A stretch of 32,074 nucleotides of DNA from an uncultured Clostridia bacterium. GTDB taxonomy: Bacteria > Bacillota > Clostridia > Christensenellales > Borkfalkiaceae. A program made the translations under genes and the position numbers. The notes under the pieces were generated by a model, which saw nothing but the letters and a program-made list of their open reading frames with translations, did not search any database and was not told where the DNA came from. Where the stretch lies: NCBI GenBank assembly GCA_944367955.1, contig CALVWU010000012.1, positions 1 to 32,074 of the forward strand, written 5' to 3'. Positions 15,595 through 22,816 of the stretch are shown one piece after another. Position 1 is the stretch's first letter. The number at the start of each line of letters is the position of its first letter.

Positions 15595-15730
15595 AATGCA
15601 AATCTCGGCAGGGATGCCCTGCGGCAGGGTTCCGCGAACGAGCGTTATTGCATTGCACAGCCTGTTGCGCGGCCAGCGGAGTTTAAACAATATATCCATG
15701 CCGCGCAGCGCGCGCAGGCTTGGCCGAGCA
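15595..15730. repeat. Composite repeat: start of another unit fused to an inverted second family
   Basis: It begins like the multi-hairpin unit (AATGCAAATCTCG and a 15-bp tip, GCAGGG-ATG-CCCTGC, at 15608-15622). It then switches to sequence whose reverse complement resembles 22496-22600, sharing blocks such as GCTGCGCGGCATGG and GTGCAATGCAATAA. No coding region is supported between 15350 and 15917. Confidence 0.7.
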
Positions 15731-15774
15731 CCCTTTTATTGCTTTTGCAATACCAAAATTCGACATGAACGGCG

Positions 15775-15804
15775 TGGGCGGCGGCGCATATGCGCCGCCG
15801 CCCA
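15775..15804. repeat. Perfect 30-bp palindrome centred on GCATATGC
   Basis: All 15 positions pair around the centre between 15789 and 15790. The arms are almost pure G/C (GGGCGGCGGCG). It directly abuts the next palindrome. Confidence 0.9.
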
Positions 15805-15834
15805 TGTTATTTGCCGCATATGCGGCAAATAACA
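15805..15834. repeat. Second perfect 30-bp palindrome centred on GCATATGC
   Basis: All 15 positions pair around the centre between 15819 and 15820, with unrelated arms (GTTATTTGCC). It starts on the base after the first palindrome ends. A further stem, GCGCCG-CATA-CGGCGC, lies at 15874-15889. Confidence 0.9.
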
Positions 15835-15917
15835 ATTATCTGCCGTGCATATGTTGCTTAAAGCATATGTCGTGCGCCGCATACGGCGCGGAATATGCCT
15901 CAATTTAGCGGATTTTG

Positions 15918-16070
15918 TCAGCTTTCGCCGTGCTCTCCTTTCTTGATTTCGGCGGCCTCGTCCGCTCTGTCCTTTTCGGCCATTCCGACGGCCGCGCCCG
16001 CTTTAAGCGCGGTGATATACTCGTTGTACTGCTCGTCGGTCAGTTTTTTGATCTTGTGCTTTTTCGACAT
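15918..16070 (-). CDS. Small hydrophilic protein, 50 residues, unknown function
   Basis: ATG at 16070 is preceded, six bases away, by a perfect GGAGGTGA (16077-16084 on the minus strand), one of the best ribosome binding sites in the window. The 50 residues begin MSKKHKIKKLTDEQYNEYI and are rich in Lys, Glu and Ala. They are predicted to be helical, without signal peptide or membrane segment. It lies 121 bp after serA on the same strand and is preceded by a strong hairpin. I do not recognise the family. It could be co-transcribed with serA by read-through or have its own promoter. Confidence 0.6.
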   Translation of the reverse strand: MSKKHKIKKLTDEQYNEYITALKAGAAVGMAEKDRADEAAEIKKGEHGES

Positions 16071-16088
16071 AAAAAATCACCTCCGTTC

Positions 16089-16126
16089 CGCGTCGCGCGG
16101 GCGCGCTTACGCACCCGCGCGACGCG
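16089..16126 (-). terminator. GC-rich hairpin between serA and the 50-residue ORF
   Basis: A 13-bp perfect stem (16089-16101 with 16114-16126, 12-base loop) ends only about five bases before the small gene's Shine-Dalgarno on the minus strand. No run of T follows. It may be a serA terminator or attenuator, or a structure that controls translation of the small gene. Confidence 0.5.
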
Positions 16127-16191
16127 CCTGTATGTACACCATAAATTATGTACCGGAAGGCGATTATTATACCGTTTCGCAACGATTTGTC

Positions 16192-17349
16192 TTAAACCGT
16201 GCGCACCCGCAAAACGCCTGGAACGTCTTTCAGTGCGGCGGTAAGTTCGTCGTCGGTCTGCGCGTCTATGTCTATTATGGCATAGGCATAGTCGCCTTTG
16301 CTCTTGTCTAAAAGGTTGGCGATATTTATTCCTCTTGCCGATACCGCTGCCGAAAGTCCGGCGATTATGTTGGCGATATTCCTGTGGCAAACGCATATCC
16401 TGCTCTTGCCCGCCCTTGCCGCGCTTACGGCGGGGTAGTTTACGGAATTGGTTATGTTGCCGTTTTCAAGGTAATCTTTAAGCTGTCTTGCGGCCATAAC
16501 CGCGCAGTTGTCCTCGGCTTCGGGAGTGCTCGCGCCCAGGTGGGGTACGCATATCGCGCCCTTTACTCCTATAAGTTCGTCGGCGGGGAAGTCGGTTATA
16601 TACCTTGCAATCTTTCCGCTTTCAAGCGCGGACTTTATGGCGGCGTTGTCGGCCAGTTCGCCGCGCGCGTTGTTTATGATCACAACGCCGTCCTTGCACA
16701 TGGCTATCGCTTCACCGTCTATCATGCCGCGAGTGCCGTCGTTTAAAGGTACATGCAGGGTAATAAAGTCTGCGCGCTTTAAAATTTCGCCGTCGTCGGC
16801 GACGGCTTCCACCGCGGGGTCGAGCATAAGCGCGTTGTGCGTCGAAAGATATGGGTCGCAGCCTATAACTTTCATGCCCAGAGCTACGGCGGCATTGGCC
16901 ACCATGATGCCTATCGCGCCCAAACCTATAACGCCCAGCGTCTTTCCGGCTATCTCGCAGCCTACAAAGTTCTTTTTGCCCTTTTCAACCAGCTTGCCCG
17001 TTTCCGCGCCGCTGCCTTTAAGCGTCTTTACCCAGTCGATGCCGTCAACTATTTTTCTGCCGCCCAAAAACAGCTCGCATATCACCAGTTCCTTGACCGC
17101 GTTGGCGTTCGCTCCGGGGGTATTGAATACAACAATTCCCTTTTCGGCATACTTTGCCGAAGGTATATTATTGGTTCCCGCGCCCGCGCGCGCCACGGCC
17201 AAAAGGCTTTCGCCCGGTTCGTATTCTGCCATCTGCGCCGAACGCACAAGTATGCCCGCAGGGTCTTTTACGTCTTCGCCGCAGTCGTATCCCGCCAGTA
17301 TGCCGTCGGCAAGCGGGCTTATGGCGTTAAGTTTAAGTATTTTTGCCAT
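16192..17349 (-). CDS. serA: D-3-phosphoglycerate dehydrogenase with ACT-like tail
   Basis: First step of serine synthesis: oxidises 3-phosphoglycerate to 3-phosphohydroxypyruvate with NAD. The 385-residue protein has the substrate domain (RAGAGTNNIPSAKYAEKGIVVFNTPGA, split here for reading), the Rossmann motif LGVIGLGAIGIMVANAA, and catalytic-site regions NNARGEL and CVPHLGASTPEAEDN. A short C-terminal regulatory ACT-like domain (about residues 315-385, GINIANLLDKSKGDYAYAIIDID) could bind serine. ATG 17349 overlaps the TGA of serC (TGATG), and AAAAGGAG sits 8 bases upstream; a GTG three bases earlier is possible. Operon serC-serA; no serB is visible. Confidence 0.94.
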   Translation of the reverse strand: MAKILKLNAISPLADGILAGYDCGEDVKDPAGILVRSAQMAEYEPGESLLAVARAGAGTNNIPSAKYAEKGIVVFNTPGANANAVKELVICELFLGGRKIVDGIDWVKTLKGSGAETGKLVEKGKKNFVGCEIAGKTLGVIGLGAIGIMVANAAVALGMKVIGCDPYLSTHNALMLDPAVEAVADDGEILKRADFITLHVPLNDGTRGMIDGEAIAMCKDGVVIINNARGELADNAAIKSALESGKIARYITDFPADELIGVKGAICVPHLGASTPEAEDNCAVMAARQLKDYLENGNITNSVNYPAVSAARAGKSRICVCHRNIANIIAGLSAAVSARGINIANLLDKSKGDYAYAIIDIDAQTDDELTAALKDVPGVLRVRTV

Positions 17350-18422
17350 CACGCGTTCTCCTTTTCGAATTTTTTCATGAACTCTATCAGCGACTTAACG
17401 CCCTCCACGGGCATCGCGTTGTATATTGAAGCTCTCATGCCGCCCACCAGCCTGTGGCCTTTAAGCGAAACCAAACCGCTCTTTTTGGCCTCGGCTATGA
17501 ATTTGGCGTCCAGTTCGGCGTCTCCGGTAACAAAGGGTACGTTCATTATCGAGCGGTACTTTCTTTCCACGTTGTTTTTGTACAGCGCGGAGTTGTCTAT
17601 AAAATCGTACAAAAGCCCGGCCTTGTATTCGTTTATCTCGTTCACCGCTTTCACGCCGCCGCGCGCTTTAAGGTCTTTAAGCACAAGCCCGGCCATATAT
17701 ATGGCGAAGGCGGGGGGAGTGTTGTAAAGCGAACCGTTTTCGTCCTGCACCTTCCATTTAAGCATCGTGGGGCATATTTTAAGCGGGGTCTGAATAAGCT
17801 CGCGTTTGGCTATCACGATGGTAACGCCCGCGGGGGCAAGGTTCTTTTGCGCTCCCGCATATATCACGCCGAATTTCGAAACGTCCACCTCGCGCGAAAA
17901 TATTTCCGACGACATGTCGGCAACCAGCGGCGCCGGGCATTCGGGAAACTTTATATATCTCGTGCCGAATATCGTGTTGTTCGAAGTTATATGCACATAG
18001 TCCGCGCCCTCGGTGTATTGCAGTTTGTCTACGTCGGGAATGTATGTGTAAGTTTTGTCCGAACTGTCGCCTATCTTGTTGGCTTCGCCGTAAATTTGTC
18101 CCTCCTGCCAGGCCTTTTTTGCAAAGTTGCCCGTAACTATATAATCCGCCTTTCCCCCGTGCATAAGGTTCAGCGGCACCGCGGCAAACTGCGTCGACGC
18201 GCCGCCCTGCACAAATATCACCGCGTAGTCGTCGGGTACTCCCAAAAGTTCGCGCGTAAGTGCTTCCGCCTCCTTAACCACGCCTTCGAACGCCTTGTCC
18301 CTGTGCGAGATCTCCGTAACCGACATGCCCGTGCCGGCAAAGTCCAAAAATTCTTCGCGGGCCTTTTCAAGCACGTTCAACGGCAGGGTGGAAGGCCCGG
18401 CCGAAAAATTGTAAACTCTCAT
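17349..18422 (-). CDS. serC: Phosphoserine aminotransferase
   Basis: Second step of serine synthesis, a PLP enzyme that transfers an amino group from glutamate to phosphohydroxypyruvate. The 357-residue protein starts with MRVYNFSAGPSTLPLNVLEKA, has GGASTQFAAVPLNL, and carries the PLP-binding Lys in GVIYAGAQKNLAPAGVTIVI. The C-terminal VGGMRASIYNAMPVEGVKSL is family-typical. GGAGG at 18429-18433 supports ATG 18422. It is the first gene of the serC-serA operon and has its own SigA-type promoter. Confidence 0.96.
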   Translation of the reverse strand: MRVYNFSAGPSTLPLNVLEKAREEFLDFAGTGMSVTEISHRDKAFEGVVKEAEALTRELLGVPDDYAVIFVQGGASTQFAAVPLNLMHGGKADYIVTGNFAKKAWQEGQIYGEANKIGDSSDKTYTYIPDVDKLQYTEGADYVHITSNNTIFGTRYIKFPECPAPLVADMSSEIFSREVDVSKFGVIYAGAQKNLAPAGVTIVIAKRELIQTPLKICPTMLKWKVQDENGSLYNTPPAFAIYMAGLVLKDLKARGGVKAVNEINEYKAGLLYDFIDNSALYKNNVERKYRSIMNVPFVTGDAELDAKFIAEAKKSGLVSLKGHRLVGGMRASIYNAMPVEGVKSLIEFMKKFEKENA

Positions 18423-18525
18423 ATTGCGCCTCCTTCGCGCCGTCTGCGGCCGCTCTGCGTCCGCATTGACGGCTTTTATTCATTAATTATTAATAAAATA
18501 TATACTAAAATGTATATTTGGGATA

Positions 18526-18554
18526 ATTATACAATATTAATTAAAAATATACAA
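18526..18554 (-). promoter_or_regulatory. Promoter of the serC-serA operon
   Basis: Minus strand TTGTAT (18554 to 18549), 17 bp, TATAAT (18531 to 18526). The implied leader to serC is about 95 bases. I saw no T-box or riboswitch fold in it. Confidence 0.65.
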
Positions 18555-18767
18555 CTGTTTTGAATAAATTGATTAAAATTTCACACAAAATAATTTATGA
18601 GCGCGGCCGGGCCGATATTCGCCCTGCGGCGCGGCGGGTGTGCCGCGGCCGTGCCGTTTTTTGCCAAAAACGGAAGCAAAACCCTGTCGGCGGGGCATAT
18701 TGAAAGGCCAATTTGAAAAAAAATTAAAAAAATTGCCAAAAAATCAAAAAAATTTTGCCTCTAAGTA
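18555..18767. other. AT-rich intergenic region with a GC-rich island
   Basis: Most of this stretch is very AT-rich, but 18600-18700 is GC-rich and contains an imperfect inverted pair, CCGTTTTTT/AAAAACGG (18654-18673). A 39-codon frame at 18597-18716 lacks a ribosome binding site. No gene is supported. Confidence 0.4.
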
Positions 18768-18796
18768 TTTACAATTTGCATTTTTTAGTGTAAACT
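18768..18796 (+). promoter_or_regulatory. Candidate promoter for the 1058-residue coiled-coil protein
   Basis: TTTACA at 18768-18773, 17 bp, TAAACT at 18791-18796. The -10 is imperfect and is overlapped by a tandem direct repeat, as expected for a regulated promoter. The leader is about 135 bases and contains two perfect stems (18836-18853 and 18902-18914). Confidence 0.45.
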
Positions 18797-18812
18797 AAAT
18801 AGTGTAAACTAA
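18786..18812. promoter_or_regulatory. Tandem 13-bp operator-like direct repeat
   Basis: TAGTGTAAACTAA occurs at 18786-18798 and again, identically, at 18800-18812 (period 14 bp). It covers the candidate -10 and the start region. That arrangement suggests a repressor site; the regulator is unknown. Confidence 0.5.
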
Positions 18813-18939
18813 TAAAGGGATATACAGGCATATTTCGGAATTTCAAAATTCCGTAAAATAGCAGTGCCGCGATAAGGTTCGGCAAAACCGCCGCGGCGCA
18901 GGGGGAAATCCCCTATGACTACATTTATCGAGGTGTATT

Positions 18940-21900
18940 ATGGGTGTAAACAACAACGGTTCGGGTCAGACCAAGGCAGATCTTCTTTTATCCAAGGTCG
19001 AAAAGCTGGCTCAACAAAACAGAACGCTTGACGCAAAGGTCGAACAGCTCGCCAGACAAAACCAGACCGTGGTGGCGCAAATCGCCCAGCAGTCTAACTC
19101 GGTAAGCTCAAACGTCGCAAGAATATCGCAGGCCAACGATGCGGTAGGCAAGCAGATAGCGCGGCTAACCGAGCAGAACAACGCGGTGCAAAAAAACTTT
19201 GCCGCGCTGGCCTCTCAGGGAAAAACCGTCGAAGGCAAGGTGCAGGAAGTCATCGACTCCGCCATCGACAGGGAAATGGATCGCGAAGCCATCATGCGCA
19301 AGATGGAGGCGGATAAAAACGAACTGCTGCAACAGCTCGACTACATGTCCGCCCAGTCGCAGAGCGTATACTCAAACGTCGTCAAAACCGTTGGCGGCGG
19401 AAATATCAACGTCGACGAACTCGCCGCAAAGGTGGCCGAAAAGATCAACGTGCCCCAGGGCGAAACCGACTATGAACGCCTTGCCGAGGAGGTTTCAAAG
19501 CGCATAACTCTTCCTCAGCAGAGCGAAGTCGAAATCGATTACGAACGCCTTGCCGAGGAGGTGGCAAAACGCATGCCTTCCGCGCAGCCCGAAATCGATT
19601 ACGACGAACTCGGCTCCCGCGTGGTCGAAAACATGTACATACCTTCGGCCCTCGTCGAGGATATCGATTACGATACTCTTGCCGAAAAGGTGGCCGCAAA
19701 GCTCACGGTAGGTACTCCCGAAATCGACTATGATACACTTTCGCAAAAGGTGGCCGAACTTCTGTATATTCCCGAAGCCGTGGTCGAAGACGTCGATTAC
19801 GACGAGCTTGCCAAAAAGCTTGCCGACAATCTTCCCGCCGAAGAGGTCATCTCTCCCGATCAGATAGCCTCCAAGGTGGCCGAACAGATAGTTCTGCCCC
19901 AGGTAGACGAGGAATCGCTTGCCGAACGCATCGCCGGCAAGATAGTCATTCCTCAGGCAACCGCACAGGAGATCGATGAACAGTCGCTTGCAGAGCGCAT
20001 CTCCGGTCTTATAGTTGTGCCTCAGCCTTCTACCGAAGTGGATGCCGACGCTGTTGCCGAAGCGTTGGCCGAAAAACTCGATATAACCGTCGACAACGAA
20101 GAGATAGCCGACCGCATCGCAAAACAGGTTGGCACGATAGCTCCCGAACAGTTCGACGTTATGGTGGACGAAGACGGCTGCGATTCGCTTGCCAAGGCGG
20201 TCGAAAGCAAGCTCGACTACGACGCGATCTCCTCTGCCGTGGCCGAAAAGCTGGCTGCCGCAAACGTATCCGGCGAGCTTGACAGCGAAGAGCTTGCAAC
20301 GGCCGTGGCCGAAAAGCTCAATGTCGAAAAGATAAACGAAGACGCGCTTGCAGACAAGGCGGCCGCCGTTCTTTCCAACTACATCCCCGAAGTCGACAGC
20401 GACGAAATAGCCGAAAAGGTAGCCGCTGCGGTAATTCCTTCGCTGCCCGCCGCACAGGTGGATACCGAAGCCGTAGCTTCGGCCGTGGCCGAAAAGATAG
20501 CCGCCGTCCAGCAGGATGTCGATTACGATATAGTTATAGACGAGGACGGCATAGGCAAGATAAGCACTGCCGTGGCCGAAAACTTGAAGCCCGAACTTGA
20601 AGCCGACCGCGACATCGTTGTGGATGAAGAGGGCGTTTCGGCCATCTCCGAAAGCGTTGCTCAAAAGGTTCGCGCGGGCGTTGCCGAAGAGGTCGCCCCC
20701 GTACTCGAATCCGCAAACGGCGACGTAAGCGTAAGCGAAGACAGCGTAAACGCCATCTGCTCCGCCGTTTCCGACAGGGTGCGCGACAACATTACAGAAG
20801 ATATAATTCCCATCCTCGAATCCGAACACGACATATCGGTAGACGAAGAGGGCGTAAACAGAATAAGCGAAATAGTAGCTCAAAAGGTTCGCGAAAGCCT
20901 TTATAACGAAATTAAGGCCCAGTTCGATGCCGACCGCGACATTGTCGTGGACGAAGCGGGCATCAACGAAGTGGCCAAATCGGTTGCAAGCAATTACAGC
21001 TACGACGACTATTTCCGCAAGCTCGAAGAAGATATAGCCGAATTAAAGGCCATGGCTTCCGCGCCCGCTCCCGAAAAGGAAGAGGATTTGGATGTCGTTA
21101 TCGACGATGAAGGCGTAAACGAAATCACCGACATCGTAACCGAAAAAGTAGCTCAAAACTACGATGACCGCATCGATAACATTCAAAAAGAAATCGAAGA
21201 GATCAAGGCCATGCTCGCCGCAGGCGTAGTAACCGCCGTTGCCGCCGAAGAGCTTGCTCCCGCAGCCGCCGAAGAGGTCGTTGAAGAGACGGCCGAAGAA
21301 GAGCAGCCCGAAGAGGTTGTCGAAGAGGCAGCGGAAGAAGAGCAGCCCGAAGAGGTCGTTGAAGAGACGGTCGAAGAAGAACAGCCCGAAGAGGTCGTTG
21401 AAGAGACGGCCGAAGAAGAACAACCCGAAGAGGTTGTTGAAGAGACGGCCGAAGAAGAGCAGCCCGAAGAGGAAGAAGAGCTTGTAACCGTAAGCGACAT
21501 CGTTGAAGAACAGCCCGAAGACGAAGAGGGCGGCGACGACGTTATAGAAGAGATAGTCGACGACATCGATGAAACGCCCGTTGAAGGCGAAGTCATGCCC
21601 GACGGTATACCCGGCATATCCAATACCGGCGTCGATTTCGCCAACATGATGAAGTACAACCGTTCGTTCATTGCAAGAATAATTCAAAGCACCGACGAAC
21701 AAAAGAGGTACTACGGTCAGGTTAAAAACGCGTTGCTTGCATACAAGAAGGTAAACTCCAACATTGCATGGGGTGCCGAACGCTTCAACAAGGGCCGCGA
21801 AACCATCGCCCGCTTCAAGATCCGCGGCAAGACTCTCTGCCTGTATCTCGCGCTTGACCCCAACGAGTTTGCAACAAGCGTATATCATCAGGTTGACGTG

Positions 21901-22116
21901 TCCGACAACAAGTCGATGCACGGTACGCCCATGATGGTAAAGATTAAGAGTCCTCGCGGCGTTAAAAAGGCAATCAGGCTCATCGATATAATGCTTGCCA
22001 AGCGCGACGGCGTAAAGCGTGAAATAGTAGAACGTGACTATGCCGCAATGTATCCTTACGAAACTATCGAAGAACTCATCGAAGAAGGTCTCGTAAAGGA
22101 CGTAAGCAAAAAGTAA
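18940..22116 (+). CDS. Large coiled-coil and acidic repeat protein with conserved C-terminal domain
   Basis: 1058 residues, no signal peptide or membrane segment, strongly acidic. Residues about 10-130 form a heptad-like coiled coil rich in Gln and Asn (KVEKLAQQNRTLDAKVEQLA). Residues about 150-720 carry more than a dozen short repeats built on the pattern DYDELAEKVAEKL, alternating with DIVVDEEGVxxISExVAxKV. Residues 777-841 are five near-identical 13-residue repeats (PEEVVEETAEEEQ type). The C-terminal 160 residues look like a folded domain (YNRSFIARIIQS, IRGKTLCLYLALDPNEF). I have seen this domain in uncharacterised Clostridial proteins but know no function for it. RBS GAGGTG before ATG 18940. 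A scaffold or cell-shape role is only a guess. Confidence 0.7.
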   Translation: MGVNNNGSGQTKADLLLSKVEKLAQQNRTLDAKVEQLARQNQTVVAQIAQQSNSVSSNVARISQANDAVGKQIARLTEQNNAVQKNFAALASQGKTVEGKVQEVIDSAIDREMDREAIMRKMEADKNELLQQLDYMSAQSQSVYSNVVKTVGGGNINVDELAAKVAEKINVPQGETDYERLAEEVSKRITLPQQSEVEIDYERLAEEVAKRMPSAQPEIDYDELGSRVVENMYIPSALVEDIDYDTLAEKVAAKLTVGTPEIDYDTLSQKVAELLYIPEAVVEDVDYDELAKKLADNLPAEEVISPDQIASKVAEQIVLPQVDEESLAERIAGKIVIPQATAQEIDEQSLAERISGLIVVPQPSTEVDADAVAEALAEKLDITVDNEEIADRIAKQVGTIAPEQFDVMVDEDGCDSLAKAVESKLDYDAISSAVAEKLAAANVSGELDSEELATAVAEKLNVEKINEDALADKAAAVLSNYIPEVDSDEIAEKVAAAVIPSLPAAQVDTEAVASAVAEKIAAVQQDVDYDIVIDEDGIGKISTAVAENLKPELEADRDIVVDEEGVSAISESVAQKVRAGVAEEVAPVLESANGDVSVSEDSVNAICSAVSDRVRDNITEDIIPILESEHDISVDEEGVNRISEIVAQKVRESLYNEIKAQFDADRDIVVDEAGINEVAKSVASNYSYDDYFRKLEEDIAELKAMASAPAPEKEEDLDVVIDDEGVNEITDIVTEKVAQNYDDRIDNIQKEIEEIKAMLAAGVVTAVAAEELAPAAAEEVVEETAEEEQPEEVVEEAAEEEQPEEVVEETVEEEQPEEVVEETAEEEQPEEVVEETAEEEQPEEEEELVTVSDIVEEQPEDEEGGDDVIEEIVDDIDETPVEGEVMPDGIPGISNTGVDFANMMKYNRSFIARIIQSTDEQKRYYGQVKNALLAYKKVNSNIAWGAERFNKGRETIARFKIRGKTLCLYLALDPNEFATSVYHQVDVSDNKSMHGTPMMVKIKSPRGVKKAIRLIDIMLAKRDGVKREIVERDYAAMYPYETIEELIEEGLVKDVSKK
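21268..21462 (+). repeat. 39-bp in-frame tandem repeat, five copies
   Basis: Units begin at 21268, 21307, 21346, 21385 and 21424 and encode 13 residues each, mostly Glu, Val and Thr. Copies differ mainly at synonymous sites and at one Ala/Val position. The low divergence makes this a likely site of copy-number variation. Confidence 0.9.
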
Positions 22117-22140
22117 TTTAAGCGCGACCGCTTAAAAAAT

Positions 22141-22168
22141 AAAAGGGGGTTTTAAATAACCCCCTTTT
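22141..22168. terminator. Terminator after the coiled-coil gene
   Basis: A perfect 11-bp stem AAAAGGGGGTT (22141-22151) pairing with 22158-22168, six-base loop, ending in TTTTAT. The A/T flanks allow activity on both strands. Confidence 0.9.
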
Positions 22169-22169
22169 A

Positions 22170-22780
22170 TAGTGCATTGCAAAATTTTACAAAGTACGGC
22201 AAGATTCCGCATTGCAACGTCGCGTCGGCAAACTCCGCTTTAAGCAAGCAGCACAGATTGTCATCCTGAGTGTAGCGACCGCAGGGAGCGCAATCGAAGG
22301 ATCTGGCAGGGTTACAATAGGGTTTGTGTATAGGAACGCGGGCATTATTGCATTGCAACTACTTCGCGGCGGCCTAAGCAGATTCTTCGACACGCCGCAT
22401 GCGCGGCGGCTCAGAATGACATCGCGGTTGTCCGCGGAATGGGTTTGGTAATGTTATAATACCCGTTCGCGGAATAAGGTAGCGGCGACACGCCGTCGGC
22501 GAAGCCTGCGCACGCTGCGCGGCATGGTTATATTATTTATAAACCCTGCTGTCCGCGGAATAATGTTGTGCAATGCAATAATGCTTGTTCGCGGAATAAG
22601 GCAGAGCGGACACCGCTCTCGCGGAATCTGATGCAACGGAACGTTGCCGGAACAAGGCAGCGGCGACACGCCGCTCTGTCATCCTGAGCGAAGTGCCGAG
22701 CGAATAGCGAGGCGCGAAGTCGAAGGATCTTGCAGGATTGCAATAGTGCGGTTGTATTAAAACGGCGGCACGGTTTCAAT
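22170..22780. repeat. Intergenic mosaic of palindromic repeat families, no gene
   Basis: This 600-bp gap contains at least three families. ACA-loop stems lie at 22483-22495, 22603-22619 and 22659-22675. GTCATCCTGAG with TCGAAGGATCT brackets 22260-22304 and 22678-22730, and an inverted variant with ATTCT/AGAAT lies at 22380-22420. A block at 22496-22600 is related to the reverse complement of 15620-15725. GCAACG-GAA-CGTTGC lies at 22633-22647. Short open frames here are translations of repeats and have no ribosome binding site. Confidence 0.75.
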
Positions 22781-22816
22781 TTTAATTAAATAAATCATTT
22801 TTTAAGGAATATAATT

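Noticed and set aside
15348-15834. Insertion sequence or group II intron
   Set aside because: No transposase or reverse transcriptase frame, no terminal inverted repeats with target duplication, and no intron domain V pattern that I could find.
17454-18563. 369-residue open frame antisense to serC
   Set aside because: serC is unambiguous on the minus strand, and the frame runs through its promoter.
19495-20883. 462-residue open frame antisense to the coiled-coil gene
   Set aside because: It mirrors the repetitive codon pattern of the sense gene, with Phe/Gly/Tyr-rich nonsense composition and no upstream signals.
22212-22451. 79-codon frame in the repeat mosaic
   Set aside because: It consists of palindromic repeats and has no ribosome binding site.
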